From NCBI GenBank assembly GCA_023898505.1, contig CP060226.1:1291371-1355370 (forward strand): a DNA stretch of 64,000 nucleotides. Direction: 5' to 3'. The DNA is from Candidatus Peribacteria bacterium (GTDB lineage Bacteria; Patescibacteriota; Gracilibacteria; BD1-5; UBA6164). The position numbers and the translations under genes are program-made. This document shows, one piece after another, positions 11,158 to 22,972 of the stretch; within the stretch, counting starts at the first letter, position 1; each line of letters begins with the position of its first letter. Below the pieces are notes generated by a model, which was not told the origin of the DNA, searched no databases, and saw only the letters and a program-made list of their open reading frames with translations.

Positions 11158-11820
11158 ATGGATAGGTTAAAAGAATATTGGAATAATGTAAAATTTGATA
11201 ATACCATTAATAAAGATTCACAACTCTATAGGATATTCTCTTCTATAAAAGAAAAGCAGTCTTACAATCCAGACTTTAAAGTATTAGAAATATGACCATG
11301 AAGCTGAAAATGGCTATTTTTTTGGAAAGATTATAATTATTCTTGAGTTGACTATGCTCCAAAACAAGTAGAAACATGCCATTCCAGATGATTAACAAAT
11401 GTAATCGTATGAGATGCTAGGGAATTACCATATGAAGATAATACTTTTGACTTTATATATTCATTATGAGTTATTGAGCATTTTCATGGTACAGAAGTTG
11501 CAGTAAAAGAACACGCAAGAGTATGTAAAAAGGGGGGAGATATATTTATTAGTGTCCCAAATAAAATATGCCCTATATATTTAGAGAGACTTATTGGTAA
11601 TTTACTTCATAAAAGATCTATGGAAACTCTTATGGTAGAATCTGGAAAGAGGTATACCATGTCTGAAATTAGGAATATCTGTGAAAATAATGGAATTGTT
11701 GTAGATAAAATATATGCCCATTGACATATGTTTAGTTTTCCAAAAGTCTTTAATAAGATATTTACATATCTTTCTAGATATTTTGGACATATGATTTATA
11801 TTGAGTGAAGGAAAAAATAA
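11158..11820 (+). CDS. class I SAM-dependent methyltransferase
   Basis: 220 residues. Motif I reads LEIGPGSGKW near residue 43, with all three Gly encoded by UGA. It continues with GVDYAPKQ, the acidic loop DARELPYEDNTFDFIYS, and GVIEHF. This is the UbiE/Methyltransf_11 pattern for methylation of small molecules or sugars. In this position it most likely methylates a glycan residue. It begins 58 bases after the fusion gene, and a 110-base gap follows its stop. Confidence 0.8.
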
Positions 11821-11930
11821 GGTGATTATCAAAGAGGGGTAACTAGCTGTATTTCTCTGTTTTTTAAAAGATTTTCTTGAGTATAAGGGTTATTTTTATT
11901 TCCTAAGTAATTAGATAACTTTAGTGTATA

Positions 11931-12842
11931 ATGGAATATAAAACTTTGAAACTATCGAATACAGATATCAATTATGATGATGTCGTATATTCTCCCCATC
12001 AATTAAAGTGTTTTGCAGAAGTATCGGGATTATATGAACAGTATTATTATTTTATTTATAGTAGGCAGAAGGTGTTATTGTTTAGACTTGAGAGAGTAGG
12101 AGGATTTACAAAAGCTGTATGCGAGTATCCTAATAATGATACTGCGCTGTTACAAGCATTTCTACACTTCTGTAAGAAGAAGCATTATATTTATTCTATT
12201 GCGGTAGATATAAAATTACTGCCTCTTCCATATTTTTCAAGTTCGTATAAGATTGAAGTTGATGTAGAAGAATTTGTTTTGCATCAAAAATTGAGATATG
12301 AGGTAAATAAGGCGAGAAAATCATGAGTATCTGTAAAAAGACTAGATGATGCAGAAGAATTATATAATTTTTCCAATTTACACTTTAATACTGTTAATAA
12401 ATCTGATTCTCATTATTCATCAACATTATCTCAATTAGTCCCATATTATAAAAAATATTTTAATAAAAACATTTTTTATTTTTGAGCATATTTGGAAGAA
12501 AGATTAATCTGATGAGTTATTCTATTGGCAAATAAAAGGAGCTTATTATATTTGCACAATGCTACCGATTTAGAGTCATATAAAATTAATCCTACCTATA
12601 TTTTACTTGATGAAATTATTGCATGGGCAAGGAGTAAAGGGTATAGAGATATAAATATGAATATATGACTTTGAGCCTACTTAAATAAGGCTTGAACAAA
12701 AAAGTATAACATAGAGAGATTTAAAAAGAAGTGGGGATATGAAAAAACACTATATGTCTATGAACCGTGGTATTGGATTATGTTGAAAAGAGGAGTAAGT
12801 TTTTGATATTATATTAAACAACTATTTTATGGACTTAAATAA
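11931..12842 (+). CDS. GNAT/FemAB-like acyltransferase, first copy
   Basis: 303 residues with several UGA codons, including two in a row near 12510. The C-terminal half shows a GNAT-like fold in the manner of FemAB/BioF2 proteins: GAYLEERLIGGVILL, then YLHNATD, and a C-terminal KKWGYEK before a tyrosine-rich end. FemAB-type enzymes transfer amino acids or acyl groups from carriers to peptidoglycan or surface sugars. The acceptor cannot be read from sequence. A second protein with a similar plan lies at 14572-15531. Confidence 0.62.
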
Positions 12843-13569
12843 GAGTGTCTACAGTAACGTGAAAGTCTTAGATAGCTATAGTATGCTTGATAAACTATGG
12901 GACTCTGAAGAATATATTATTGATACAGTATTTACAAAAAATGGGAGTGTGCTTGATATTGGTTTTTGATGATGAAGAACAACCATCAATTTATTAAAAA
13001 AGGGATTTAACGTAACGTGAGTTGAATACTCAGAAGTGTTGTTTAATGATGCGAAAAAGAATTTTCTAGATTTTATTGATAACGAACGTTTGAAGTTAAT
13101 ATTTTGAGATATACTAGAGGTGGATTTTTGAGAAACAAAATTTGACGATATCTTCTTTTCTTTTAATGGTATTGACTATATATATCCGAAATCTTCTAGG
13201 TTAGATTTTTTACAAAAAATGTATATGCTTCTTAAGCCCGGTTGAACATTATTATATACAACGCATAACAGATATTCTATTGATTACTTTAAGAACTATC
13301 TTCTTTGGTTTAAGAATAATCGTGAATATAATACTAAGTATTCTACTAGAATGACGGGATATATTCCTATAAAGCAGAATTTTTGAGAACTTCTTACTTA
13401 TTATACAAATTTAAAAATTGAGAAAAAACAATTAGAAGATCTAGGATTTAATGTTAAAATTTTTAGAGTTGATAATTATGGAGAAATAGAGAAAAGGAGT
13501 TTTCTCCCAAACATATGATTTCTCGAAAATATTAAAGCATCATATCTATTTATTTTAGCTACAAAATAA
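12829..13569 (+). CDS. class I SAM-dependent methyltransferase with three tandem UGA codons in motif I
   Basis: 246 residues. Motif I is VLDIGFGGGRTT, and its three consecutive Gly (residues 47-49) are encoded by UGA-UGA-UGA at 12967-12975. It continues with GVEYSEVLF and a LKPGGTLLYTTH strand. The gene starts 14 bases before the preceding stop, so the two are probably translated together. It likely methylates a glycan component; the tail residues do not reveal the substrate. Confidence 0.8.
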
Positions 13570-13571
13570 TA

Positions 13572-14597
13572 ATGGAAGTTATTTATATAGAAACGAAACC
13601 CCACAAGATTCATAAAGAGTTTGCTGATACAGTATGAGTTAAAAAATATTCTTATTATTTATTACCGATTTTTGATAATAATTTTATTAGGATGAATTGA
13701 TTTTTAAGTCAATTTTTTTCAATATTTTCAATATTTTTTATCCCCAAGTCTGATGTGTATTTAGTTGATGCGGTAAATAAGTGATTACCTGTAGTGATTA
13801 AAAAGATATTTCACAAAGACATACAGATCATTTCATTGAATGCAAATTCTTTTTTTAGGGATTACGTTAAAGATGTTTTTCTGGTTAAGAAGTATAAACG
13901 ATTTTTGTGTAAGTATATTGATGGAGTGATTTCCGTAACCAATGAGGTTAATTCATATGTTACAAGTGTGAGCAACAATATGCCTTCAAAAGTAGTCTAT
14001 CCTTTTATTGATGTTGCTCGTTTTAAGGGGGGAGCTTTTGATGCAAAATCTCGAAATATTTTATCTATTGGCTGACCCTCAAAAGTGAAGTGAACGGATA
14101 TTCTTATATCTGCTTTTTTAAAACTCTCTCGTTTTTATCCAGATTATACCCTTACAATTATTGGGAATGGAGAATGGTATGATCTGTTTAAAAAGAAATA
14201 TCGTCAGTATACAAGTATCAATTTCCCCGGGTATACTCGAGATTTACTATCATTTATTAAACAATCATTTTTTTATATTCAGCCATCAAGATCGGAGGCT
14301 TCTGGTACAGCAGTATTAGAAATGATGTACTGTTGAGCACTGCCAGCAGTGAGTACGCATGTTGGATTTAAAGAGCTAGTAGGAAAAATTGAACCAGACT
14401 TCGTGTTTGAACTTACAGAGAATGCTGTTATTAATCTTCTTGAGAAAGTGTATCGTTTCGAATACGATATCCAATCTTTATGAACAACTGCAAAAACGAT
14501 TGCTCAAGAATACACAAAAGAAAGGCAAACAGCAAGATTTAAGCAGGTATTTTTAGAATTAATCTGAGAAAATGAACATAGAAATAGTCCCATATAG
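13572..14597 (+). CDS. glycosyltransferase, GT4-like
   Basis: 341 residues starting two bases after the methyltransferase stop. The GT-B C-terminal domain begins ILSIGGPSKVKGTDIL and has IIGNGEW, then the donor-binding PSRSEASGTAVLEMM, a variant of the PSxxEGFG motif. UGA encodes many of the Gly residues. It probably adds a sugar to the growing surface glycan. Its end overlaps the start of the next gene by 26 bases. Confidence 0.83.
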
Positions 14598-15531
14598 TCA
14601 TATTGATGGCTTGGAGTTTGATAATATAGCAAATGTATATGCTAATACACTTTCGTCTACTTATGAATACCAGAAAAGATTTGTAAGTTGCTGAGTTCAG
14701 GTTGTTTGAATTTTAGCATATAAAGATGCACAATTTATTGGTGGAATGTTTGTGATTGAGAAATGAAAGCTCTCAGAGTTTTTATGAACTGCTCCTTTTG
14801 CAACGTGAAACGATGAGGAGATTATTAGAAAAATAGTACAGAGTTACCGAACCTATATTCGTAAACATTTTTTCATTTTTAATAAATTAGCATTAGGATA
14901 TGGATTTGAGTTTCATCATATTTTAAAACAGGAGCTATGATATACACGCCAGGTTGGGACATCCATTATCCTTTTAGATTTTGATGCGGATGCGTATTTC
15001 CGTTCTTTACGTAAATGAGTTAAATGGGGGGTTAATAAGGCGATTAAGGAGGGACTTTATACTGAAGTCGTTGAACAGGTAACGCAAAAAGATTTAGAAG
15101 ATGTATATCACTTATATAGAGAAATGTGTATAAGAAAGGCATTACAGCCTCATTCTATAGAGGATTTCTCTGCCCTTCCTTCTACTAAGATACTGATTGT
15201 ATTAAAAAATAATGAGGGGGAGATAATTGGTGGAAATATTATCCAAAAATTCAGAGACTTCTTTACATTAAATTATAATTTCTCAAAAGAAGAATACTTT
15301 GACTCTCAACCAAACAATTTATTATATTGGAATACAATAACGTATTGATTAAAACGAAAATATAAGTATTTTAATTTATGAGGGGTGTATATCCCTTCAG
15401 TGGATGGAATATCTCGTTTTAAATTAAGTTGGGGGTGAGTAACGGAGGTATATAATGAGTATTCAACAAATCCATTATTATTTTCGGTGCTTCCGTGGAT
15501 AATTAAATTTAAAAATAAGTTTAAAAATTAA
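14572..15531 (+). CDS. GNAT/FemAB-like acyltransferase, second copy
   Basis: 319 residues. It resembles FemX/BioF2 proteins: an N-terminal pseudo-GNAT half (GVQVVGILAYKDAQFIGG), a basic linker with KWGVNKAIKEG, then a second half with IGGNIIQKF and a C-terminal GVYIPSVDGISRFKLSWG that closely follows the FemAB end motif. It would transfer an acyl or aminoacyl group to a cell-surface acceptor. It starts 26 bases inside the preceding glycosyltransferase, so translation is likely coupled. Most of its Gly are UGA. Confidence 0.65.
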
Positions 15532-15546
15532 TAATTAACCGTAATT

Positions 15547-16158
15547 ATGGAAAAAATATTAGAAAGGAAGGATATAATAAAACAGTATATAAGAGATAAA
15601 GATGTTTTAGATTTATGATGTGTTGACCATAGTGCTGATACCGAAAAAACTAAAGCTTCTTGGTTTCATAGATTTATAAAAGATAACGCTAAATCTGTCG
15701 TTTGAGTTGATATGGAAAAGGATGAGATAGAAAAGTTAAAGAAACTTTGATATAATATGCATTATGGAAACGTGGAAGATTTTGACTTATGACAAAAATT
15801 TGATGTTGTAGTTGCGGGGGAGATAATTGAGCATCTATCAAATTTTGGATTATTTATAGAATCAGCAAAGAAACATCTTAAAAATGATTGAAAATTAATA
15901 ATTAGTACACCATCTCCATATTCTTTTTATCAACTTTATCAAGTTTTGTTTAAGAATAGGACGGTAATTCATAAACAACATACCTGTTTTTTAGTACCAA
16001 GCACTTTAGAATCTTTGGTTGACAGGTATGGGATGAAGATTGAGAGAACATACTTTGTTGACCCCCCCTTAAAGAAAAGGTTCTTTTTATTTAAGTTATT
16101 AAACCAATTTAGAAAATTTACTTCAACATGATTTCTATCAGTAGTAGTATTTAAGTAA
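15547..16158 (+). CDS. class I SAM-dependent methyltransferase
   Basis: 203 residues. Motif I is VLDLGCVDH with Gly from UGA, motif II VVGVDMEKDE, and the post-II segment is FDVVVAGEIIEHLSN followed by GKLIISTPSPYS. This is a methionin/UbiG-like fold. The C-terminal part is basic and aromatic and might contact lipid or glycan. Six of about ten Gly are encoded by UGA. It stops eight bases before the PIG-L gene. Confidence 0.8.
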
Positions 16159-16166
16159 AAATAAAA

Positions 16167-17015
16167 ATGAAAAAAAATATATTGATAGTTGCCCCTCATC
16201 AAGATGATGATATCATAAATCATAGTATCTTGATTGATAGAGAATTGAAAAAATGAAATAATATTAATATAGTATATACAACAACATGAGCGAGATTTTC
16301 AAATACAGCAATGCAGGTATCTAGGAAAAAAGCTATTATTTCGACATTAAAGAAGTTTTTTAATATAACAGAAAATAGTCTAACTTTCTTTAATATAGAA
16401 GCTGAGACTACATATAAGAAAGAAAATGCTAAAAATTTATTTTTTAAAATAAAGGAGTATTTAGATGCTAATATTTTTGATGAGGTATATATTCCTACAT
16501 ATGAGTGATGACATATAGATCATGATGTAACACACTTTTTAGTAGTATATTATTATAAATGTAATCATTGATTAAGTGATATAAATATATTTGAATATCC
16601 GGCATATAATAATTATATGAATTTGAAGAGGTTTTATTTATTTGTTATGAGGGAATTTTTAAAAAAAATATGATTAGATAATGCGAAGTATCAATTACCT
16701 AAAGACTTTATTCCGTATGACTGAAAAGAGCCATCGGTGGTTGCCCTAGATGCCACCAATGAAGACCTGTTAAAGAAAACGGAAATTATTAATAATTATT
16801 TTTACCTTGAGCATAAAAATATGTGAAAAAACTTTTATAAAAATGCTCATGTGTATTCTACGGATAAATTTATAAGTCTCAGAGAGTATGATTACACAAA
16901 ACCCCCACATTGTACTTTTCCTATTAATTTATGAATTACTTTAGCTAATAAGATTAAATTCACGGATTTTGTAGATATGGTAAAATATTTTTTAAGTAAA
17001 GAATATGAAAAATAA
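16167..17015 (+). CDS. PIG-L/LmbE-family N-acetylsugar deacetylase
   Basis: 282 residues. The family metal motif is near the N-terminus as APHQDDD (residues 9-15; the usual form is PHPDDE), and GGHIDHD supplies the second metal-binding HxxH. PIG-L enzymes remove the N-acetyl group from GlcNAc-type residues using zinc. All nine glycines are encoded by UGA and none by GGN. Two are adjacent just before the HIDH motif. The acidic residue of the first motif is Asp rather than Glu, which may be a conservative change. It overlaps the next gene by 11 bases. Confidence 0.82.
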
Positions 17016-18219
17016 TAAAACAATTCTTATTATGATTGATGCAGTTCGACCAGATTACATTACTCAGGAGTATACCCCGTTTTTATATGATTTTTCTCAG
17101 AAAAATACTTTTTTAAAACTTGAGACACTTCTTGGCTATAGTTCAGGTATACACCCTTCAATTTATAGTGGATACTATCAAGATAAGACAGAGAAATTCG
17201 TGGTATTCAACTATGATCCAGAAAACTCGATTTTCAAATGGACGAAATGGTTACGTCTTATCCCAACAGCGTTCTTGCGCAAATTTTTTATTGCAGTATG
17301 TAAAGTTCCGTACTATTATTTTCCTAAGAAGTATCGTAGGTTTTTGCCGAGATTCTTTAGAGAGTCTATTATAAAAGTTCCTCCCTCTATTCCTCTGGAG
17401 ATTCTCCCGTATTTTAACATGGGATCAGTGAAAAAGAGGATTAGAACGATATATGACTACTTCAAAGAAAATGATATCAGTTATACGAGTGTTGCCACTG
17501 CACGCAATGAGTTTTTTGAAGATGTTCAAGAATTAGATAAATTGGCTCTTACAGATGCACTTGTAGACAGTTTTTATATTTATGAACCAGATGGATATGG
17601 GCATCATTATGGTGCGAATTCTCAAGAGATTAAGGAGATTATGTCTAAGATAGATACAAAGATTTCTGAATTATATACAGAGGCATACCATAAATATGAA
17701 CACGTAGATATATTTATGTTCTCAGATCATGGGATGTATAATGTTGAAAAATTTCTTGATATTCAAACACCACTTAAGGTAGCAGGACTACAACAGCCGA
17801 GAGACTATATTGCATTTTTTGATACCACCTTTGCAAGATTTTGGCCAAAGAATGATGAGATTGAGAAAAAGATTATACAGATTTTGGAAGAAATAGACGG
17901 GGTACGATATTTAGATGATACATTATTGAAGAGATACCATTTGGACTTTAAAGATAAACAAAAATTTGGAAAGATTATGGCCTCAGTAGAGTGATGAATA
18001 CGTCAATTTCCAGATTATTTCTCACCAGTTAAAAATACTATTAAGTGACTTCATGGTACATTCCCAGAGTATGAGTGAAGCTACGGAGTATTTATGACGA
18101 ATGCTTTTACAGTAGACGATGAATGTATGAAGGTTGTAAACATTATGCCGTCTATTTTAAAAGTAATGTGATTAGAACACACTTTACACGCAGATATTGA
18201 TGGAAAACCTGTATTCTAA
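17005..18219 (+). CDS. alkaline phosphatase-superfamily phosphodiesterase-like protein
   Basis: 404 residues. It has ILIMIDAVRPDYI at the N-terminus (metal-binding Asp), a Ser-containing GYSSGIHPSIYSG where the superfamily nucleophile sits, and a later EPDGYGHHYG and FSDHGMYN with paired Asp and His ligands. This is the type I phosphodiesterase/nucleotide pyrophosphatase pattern. It might transfer or remove a phospho-group on the surface glycan. No signal peptide is evident, so its location is unclear. The reading frame passes two adjacent UGA codons at 17992. Its UAA overlaps the stop of the minus-strand gene. Confidence 0.75.
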
Positions 18220-19232
18220 AGAGGGAAATAAAACCACCCAGCTGTTCTCCAGTATCGAAGTACCGTTAGCAATTCTTCTTGTGTAACGGACTTTTTTTCT
18301 CTCAATTTCTTGATAAGTTCTGCATGTTTGAGAATAAAGACAATAAAGTCTTCTTCCGAATTATACTCAAGAATATGGTATTTTTGCCAGTAACTTTTGA
18401 GAAATAAGAGTTTATTGATGATTCTCGTTGTGATATTGGGATGTATTTCCTTGAGTTTGGTTTTTGAAATAAGGTGGCTAAAGAGTTCATTGTATATCTG
18501 TGCAAGGTATTCAATCGCGCGTTCTTGATACACTGACAGAGTAAAGTCTTCTGGAATAGCTTGGTAATAACGAAATTGATGAAGAGCATCGTGTTCTTTG
18601 GAGAACACAGCATCAATGTTTTTTAGGTTTTCATTTCTTTTGAAATTATCTGCTGTATATGCCCCAGCAAGGAGTAGCTTGACTTCTCCGATAGCAAAGA
18701 TGATTTTTGAGTAGGCGTATAAGAAGTCTTCTGTATTCTGTTCTTTTAATAGGAGTCTGTTCTTTTCAATAGTAAAGAGATCAAGAAAGAAACAGCTACG
18801 GTATAGGATATTTCTGAAACATTCAAATCGAGAAACTTTGCCGAGAGAAATTGGTGCTATTTTTTCTCCGTAGAGTTGTTGCCCAGAGTTAGAGTATTCA
18901 AAAAATATAAGATCTGGTTTTTGAAATATAGACTTATAAGTTATGAGTACAGAACAGTTGAGTCTTTTTGGGAAGAGATATTTAAACTTGCTACGTAATT
19001 TCTTTTCAAGAAAAGGATTAATCTGTTTTGTAATCATATAAAAATCGATATCACTTTTTGAACTAGAAGAATAGTAGTACCCCTGTCATCTTGCAGTGGG
19101 TCATACTAGTCAGAAGCTTGCGATATATCTCTCGAATTCAGGATTTTTTATATATATCAAAAAGTTTTTTATACATTCTCTTACTTCTTTTTCAATAATT
19201 AGTGTCTGTTTATTATGATTGAAAAAATACAT
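18216..19232 (-). CDS. nucleotidyltransferase-domain protein
   Basis: 338 residues from ATG at 19232. Three UGA codons in the active-site region are needed to see the domain: GLVGPTARGQG, then SSKSDIDFYMI, the GS/T...DxD pattern of the polymerase-beta-like nucleotidyltransferase fold. The rest is helical and not recognised. It starts six bases after the flippase stop and is the last gene of the export operon. Substrate unknown; the position suggests a nucleotide-activated sugar or another small molecule. It ends against the convergent phosphodiesterase gene with a four-base overlap. Confidence 0.68.
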
Positions 19233-19238
19233 ACGATT

Positions 19239-20744
19239 TTATTTTATACATCTAACTTGTTTATATAAATCTTTTAGGTTATTTAAATTTATAATAACAA
19301 AAGATATAACATAAATTCCTGAGATGCCACAAAAATAGATGAGGCTCTCCACTCTTGAAAGTCATACGAATATAAATCTTATATTATAAAGAACATACCC
19401 TATAAATATTATACTAATAATATTTTTTAATATAAAATGCCAGTTTATCTGTATTTTGAATCTATCTCATAGTGCCTTTTCTGACATGGACCATATAATA
19501 ATCCATCAGATTCATGTTGCAAGAGCAGCTCAGTAAACTCCGATAAGATGTATAAAAAATAAATTTAAAATAAAGTTGATAAGGATGGCAGTGCCGATAA
19601 TTTTAGCACTCTTTTTTATTTCTCAAATACCATATAGAATATTGAAATTAATATTAAGTAAATAATTGAAAACAAAAAATAATATAGAGTATTTTAGAAT
19701 TTCTCAAGATATTAGAAACTTAGTTCAGAAAAATATATAAGCGATAATATCCGAATAAATAAAAAATAAAGTATTTAATAGTATTCAAATGGTAAGAAAA
19801 TTATTAAAGAATACCTCTCTGAGACGCATGATTTTTGATCTTTCTGCTTTTGAGTTTAATTCAGATATGACTGGAAGAATCAAAGATAAAAGAGGTCATA
19901 TAATAATAAAAGGGATACTTATAATCGTTAAGTAGTTAGTATAATATCATGCATCTTGAGTTCATAATAAATATATAATCATCTGTATATCTATTTGTGA
20001 TAGAATGGTTGACGATTGTACTGCTATAAAAGAAGTAATCGCATATGCGGATATACTTCTAAATAAGGCGCTATCAAAAATGGCTTTTTGTTTTTGTAAG
20101 TATAAGTTGTAATACCTTTTTATAAAAAGGTAGATAGCAAATATTATTCAGAAGCATAGTCAAACTAGCCAGGCAAGGGAGAAATATGTTATATTTCATA
20201 TATCTAGGAATAATATAGCGCATACACTAGAGAGTGAAAAGAACATCCTTATGAATTCTATTATCTTATTATATAATGTATTTTGGATGGATAAAAAGAA
20301 GGTTCCTATAATCTGGAAAATATTTATAAGAATAAAATAAAAGCTAAATACCTTTAGTACGCTTGATGCAGTTTCTGATTTAAAATAATATGTTCAAAGT
20401 ATATCAGATCAGAAGAAAAAGAAGAGTCAGAGTATAGCTCAAGTGAATATCTGAATAGAAAATGCGTATATTAAGATAAACTTTACTTTATCATATCGTT
20501 CTTCTGTTATGTATTTTGGAATAAAATACTGCATACTAGAAGTTACTCACAAATCATTGTATGCAGAAATCATCGTAATGAGACTAATCACTCCATAAAT
20601 GATTCCAACATCACTGACGCTCAGTTCATTGGAAATGATGATTTTGATGAAATATCCAATCGGCGCAATAATAAAACTAAAGAGATACAGCCAAAATCCC
20701 TTTTTTACAAATTTTTCTGCGAGCGATTTGTGTTGGTCGATCAT
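19239..20744 (-). CDS. Wzx-type polysaccharide flippase
   Basis: 501 residues, about the usual length for the family, in one frame with more than 15 UGA (Gly) codons. It opens KKGFWLYLFSFIIAPIGYF and continues with many hydrophobic helices, typical of MATE/MOP flippases that move lipid-linked oligosaccharides across the cytoplasmic membrane. EVS-like SNELSVSDVGIIYGVISL in the first loop matches this family. It starts three bases after the DUF155 gene. Together with the 0-18 kb locus it indicates a Wzx-type route. Confidence 0.85.
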
Positions 20745-20747
20745 ATA

Positions 20748-21536
20748 TTAAAACCAGTGTAATATATCGTGAAATATAGTAAAAAATATTTCTATAACAA
20801 TCAGCCAGATAATAATCCACTCAAGAAATGAAGAGTGGTGATGTTTCTGCTCATCCGCAAGCATATTAAACATCTCATGGAGAATTTCTAGTTTTTTATT
20901 TAGAACTTCTATACGGTTTCTGATTTCTAAGTAGTGTGCAGTACTTTCATAGTATGGAAGAAGTTCTGGGTATTCCCAGAAAAACTCTGGAGAATCAAGG
21001 AGATCATAGTGGAGATTGATTCTACTTTTTGCGAGAAATAATTCTCCTCTCATTTTTGAGATAGCAGTACTATTTAATCCAGTATCACCAGTAGTTGCTA
21101 GACTTGTTGGAATAGAAGAAGTACTTTCGATCGTTTGAGTGGTCGTAGTTTCAAAAAAGCTGAGTTTTATTGATTGCGCCAATCATTGAGAAACTCCGAT
21201 CTTCTCATCTTCATTATCACTTTGTAGATAGATAGTATCATTGGAAATCTTAATAGGTGCTCCAGAGTTTTCTTCATATCAAAAATGATCAAATACGGAA
21301 TCCTGTATAGTCTCAATCTCAAAGTCTGCTAGTTGTTGTAATATACTTTGTTCATCATTATAGGAGAGATTCCAGTGTACGACTACTCCGTATTCAAAGA
21401 TAAAACAGAGTCATTTACCGATATAGACAATACAGAAATTTTTATATTTTGTTGTTTTGTAATGGCTTTCTAAAAATGCACTACATTCTTTAAAATTATA
21501 ACGTACGGCAGTACAATAACTTTTACAAGTATTCAT
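20748..21536 (-). CDS. DUF155/RMD1-family membrane protein
   Basis: 262 residues from ATG at 21536, with UGA-coded Gly upstream of LAQSIKLSFFE. The C-terminal part is a helical region ending LADEQKHHHSSFLEWIIIW followed by a transmembrane segment, the hallmark of the DUF155/RMD1 (Sif2/Sif3, RMND1) family. The N-terminal part contains FIFEYGVVVHWN, which also fits. In eukaryotes members support mitochondrial translation or sporulation; the bacterial role is not established. It lies three bases upstream of the flippase gene, an odd partner for it. Confidence 0.8.
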
Positions 21537-21557
21537 AAAGTGTGTTAGAGTCTAAAA

Positions 21558-22961
21558 TTATTTTCCAATTCCTTCGTAGATATATCCCTCGCTTTCTACC
21601 TCTTGTCGATCCAGTATATTGCGTCCGTCGATGATGATGTTTCCGTACATCTTTTGTTTGAGGAGTGTATAATCAATCAGACGAAATTCGTTCCACTCCG
21701 TAAGGATGATGAGGGCGTCAGCTCCATCAAGGGTATTGTAGCTATTGTCTCCATAGTGAAGGGTAGAACTAAAGATGCTTTCAATAAGTGGTATACATAC
21801 GGGGTCATATACTGAGATTTGTTGTACTCAAAGTTCTTGGAGCTTTTGAATCACTTCAAGACTTGGAGCTTCACGGATATCATCAGTTTTCGGCTTGAAG
21901 CTTAGTCCCCAGATCGCAATATGTTTTCCTTGTAGTTGAGGAAGATGTTGTCGGAGTTTTTCGATGACTTTGAGTTTTTGCTCAGTATTTACTGCTTCTG
22001 TTTGTGGCAGGATTTTAAAATTATAGCCATATTCTTTCCCAGTTTCGATGAGAGCCTTGATATCTTTTGGGAAACAACTTCCTCCATACCCAATCCCAGC
22101 GTGAAGAAACTTATTTCCGATGCGAGGGTCACTTCCGATTCCTTGGGAAATTTCTTTGATATTTCCTCCTGCAAGTTCTGCAAAGTTTGCAATTTCATTG
22201 ATAAAACTGAGTTTCGTTGCCAGAAATGCATTTGCTGCATACTTGATGATTTCTGCAGAAGCAATATCAGTATACATGATACCGACATAGCTGCATTCAA
22301 AGGGTTTATAGATTTCTTGGAGTACTTTTTTTGCCCTTTCAGATTCTACGCCGATGACAATCCTATCTGGAACCATAAAATCTTTAATCGCTGTTCCTTC
22401 GCGTAAAAATTCTGGATTTGAGACTACATCAAAGCCAACTATGTTATCATCCTCGTGCTTGAAACGGGGATCTATTACATTGTCATTTTCATAGATTTTT
22501 GCATTCGCAGTAATGATAGTCGAGGATACTCCTCTCTTTTTTAATTCTTCTTGAATGACTTCTTTACATTTTTTTCCTGTGCCTACGGGAACAGTAGATT
22601 TATTTATAAATACTTTGTAATTACTGAGATATTTGGCAAATGTTTTTGCTACTTCATAAACGTAGGTTAAGTCAGCCTTGTTGTGATTTTTTTTGTCTGG
22701 AGGGGTTCCAACTGCTGAAAAAATAGCTGTTCAAAATTGGACTCCTTCTTTTGCATCAGTTGTAAACTGGAGTCGTCCTTCTTTGATGTTTCTGAGAACG
22801 AGTTCTTTGAGTCCTGGCTCATAAATGGGGATGATCCCTTGTTTCAGCTGTGCTATCTTTGTTGCATCAATATCGATACACATAACTTTATGCCCGACTT
22901 CCGCAAGACAGGTTCCAGTAACAAGCCCGACATATCACGTTCAAAAAATACTAATCTTCAT
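21558..22961 (-). CDS. ugd: UDP-glucose/GDP-mannose dehydrogenase family enzyme
   Basis: 467 residues. The N-terminal NAD site is MKISIFGTGYVGLVTG, with Gly7 and Gly9 both encoded by UGA. The catalytic cysteine is in GGSCFPKD, and GGNIKEISQGIGSD and WGLSFKPKTDDIRE are also present. It oxidises the C6 hydroxyl of a UDP- or GDP-sugar to a uronic acid with two NAD+. A stretch around NAKIYENDNVIDPRF looks like an insertion relative to short family members. It starts 11 bases after the malic enzyme. Substrate (UDP-Glc or another) cannot be fixed from sequence. Confidence 0.88.
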
Positions 22962-22972
22962 AGGAAAATATA

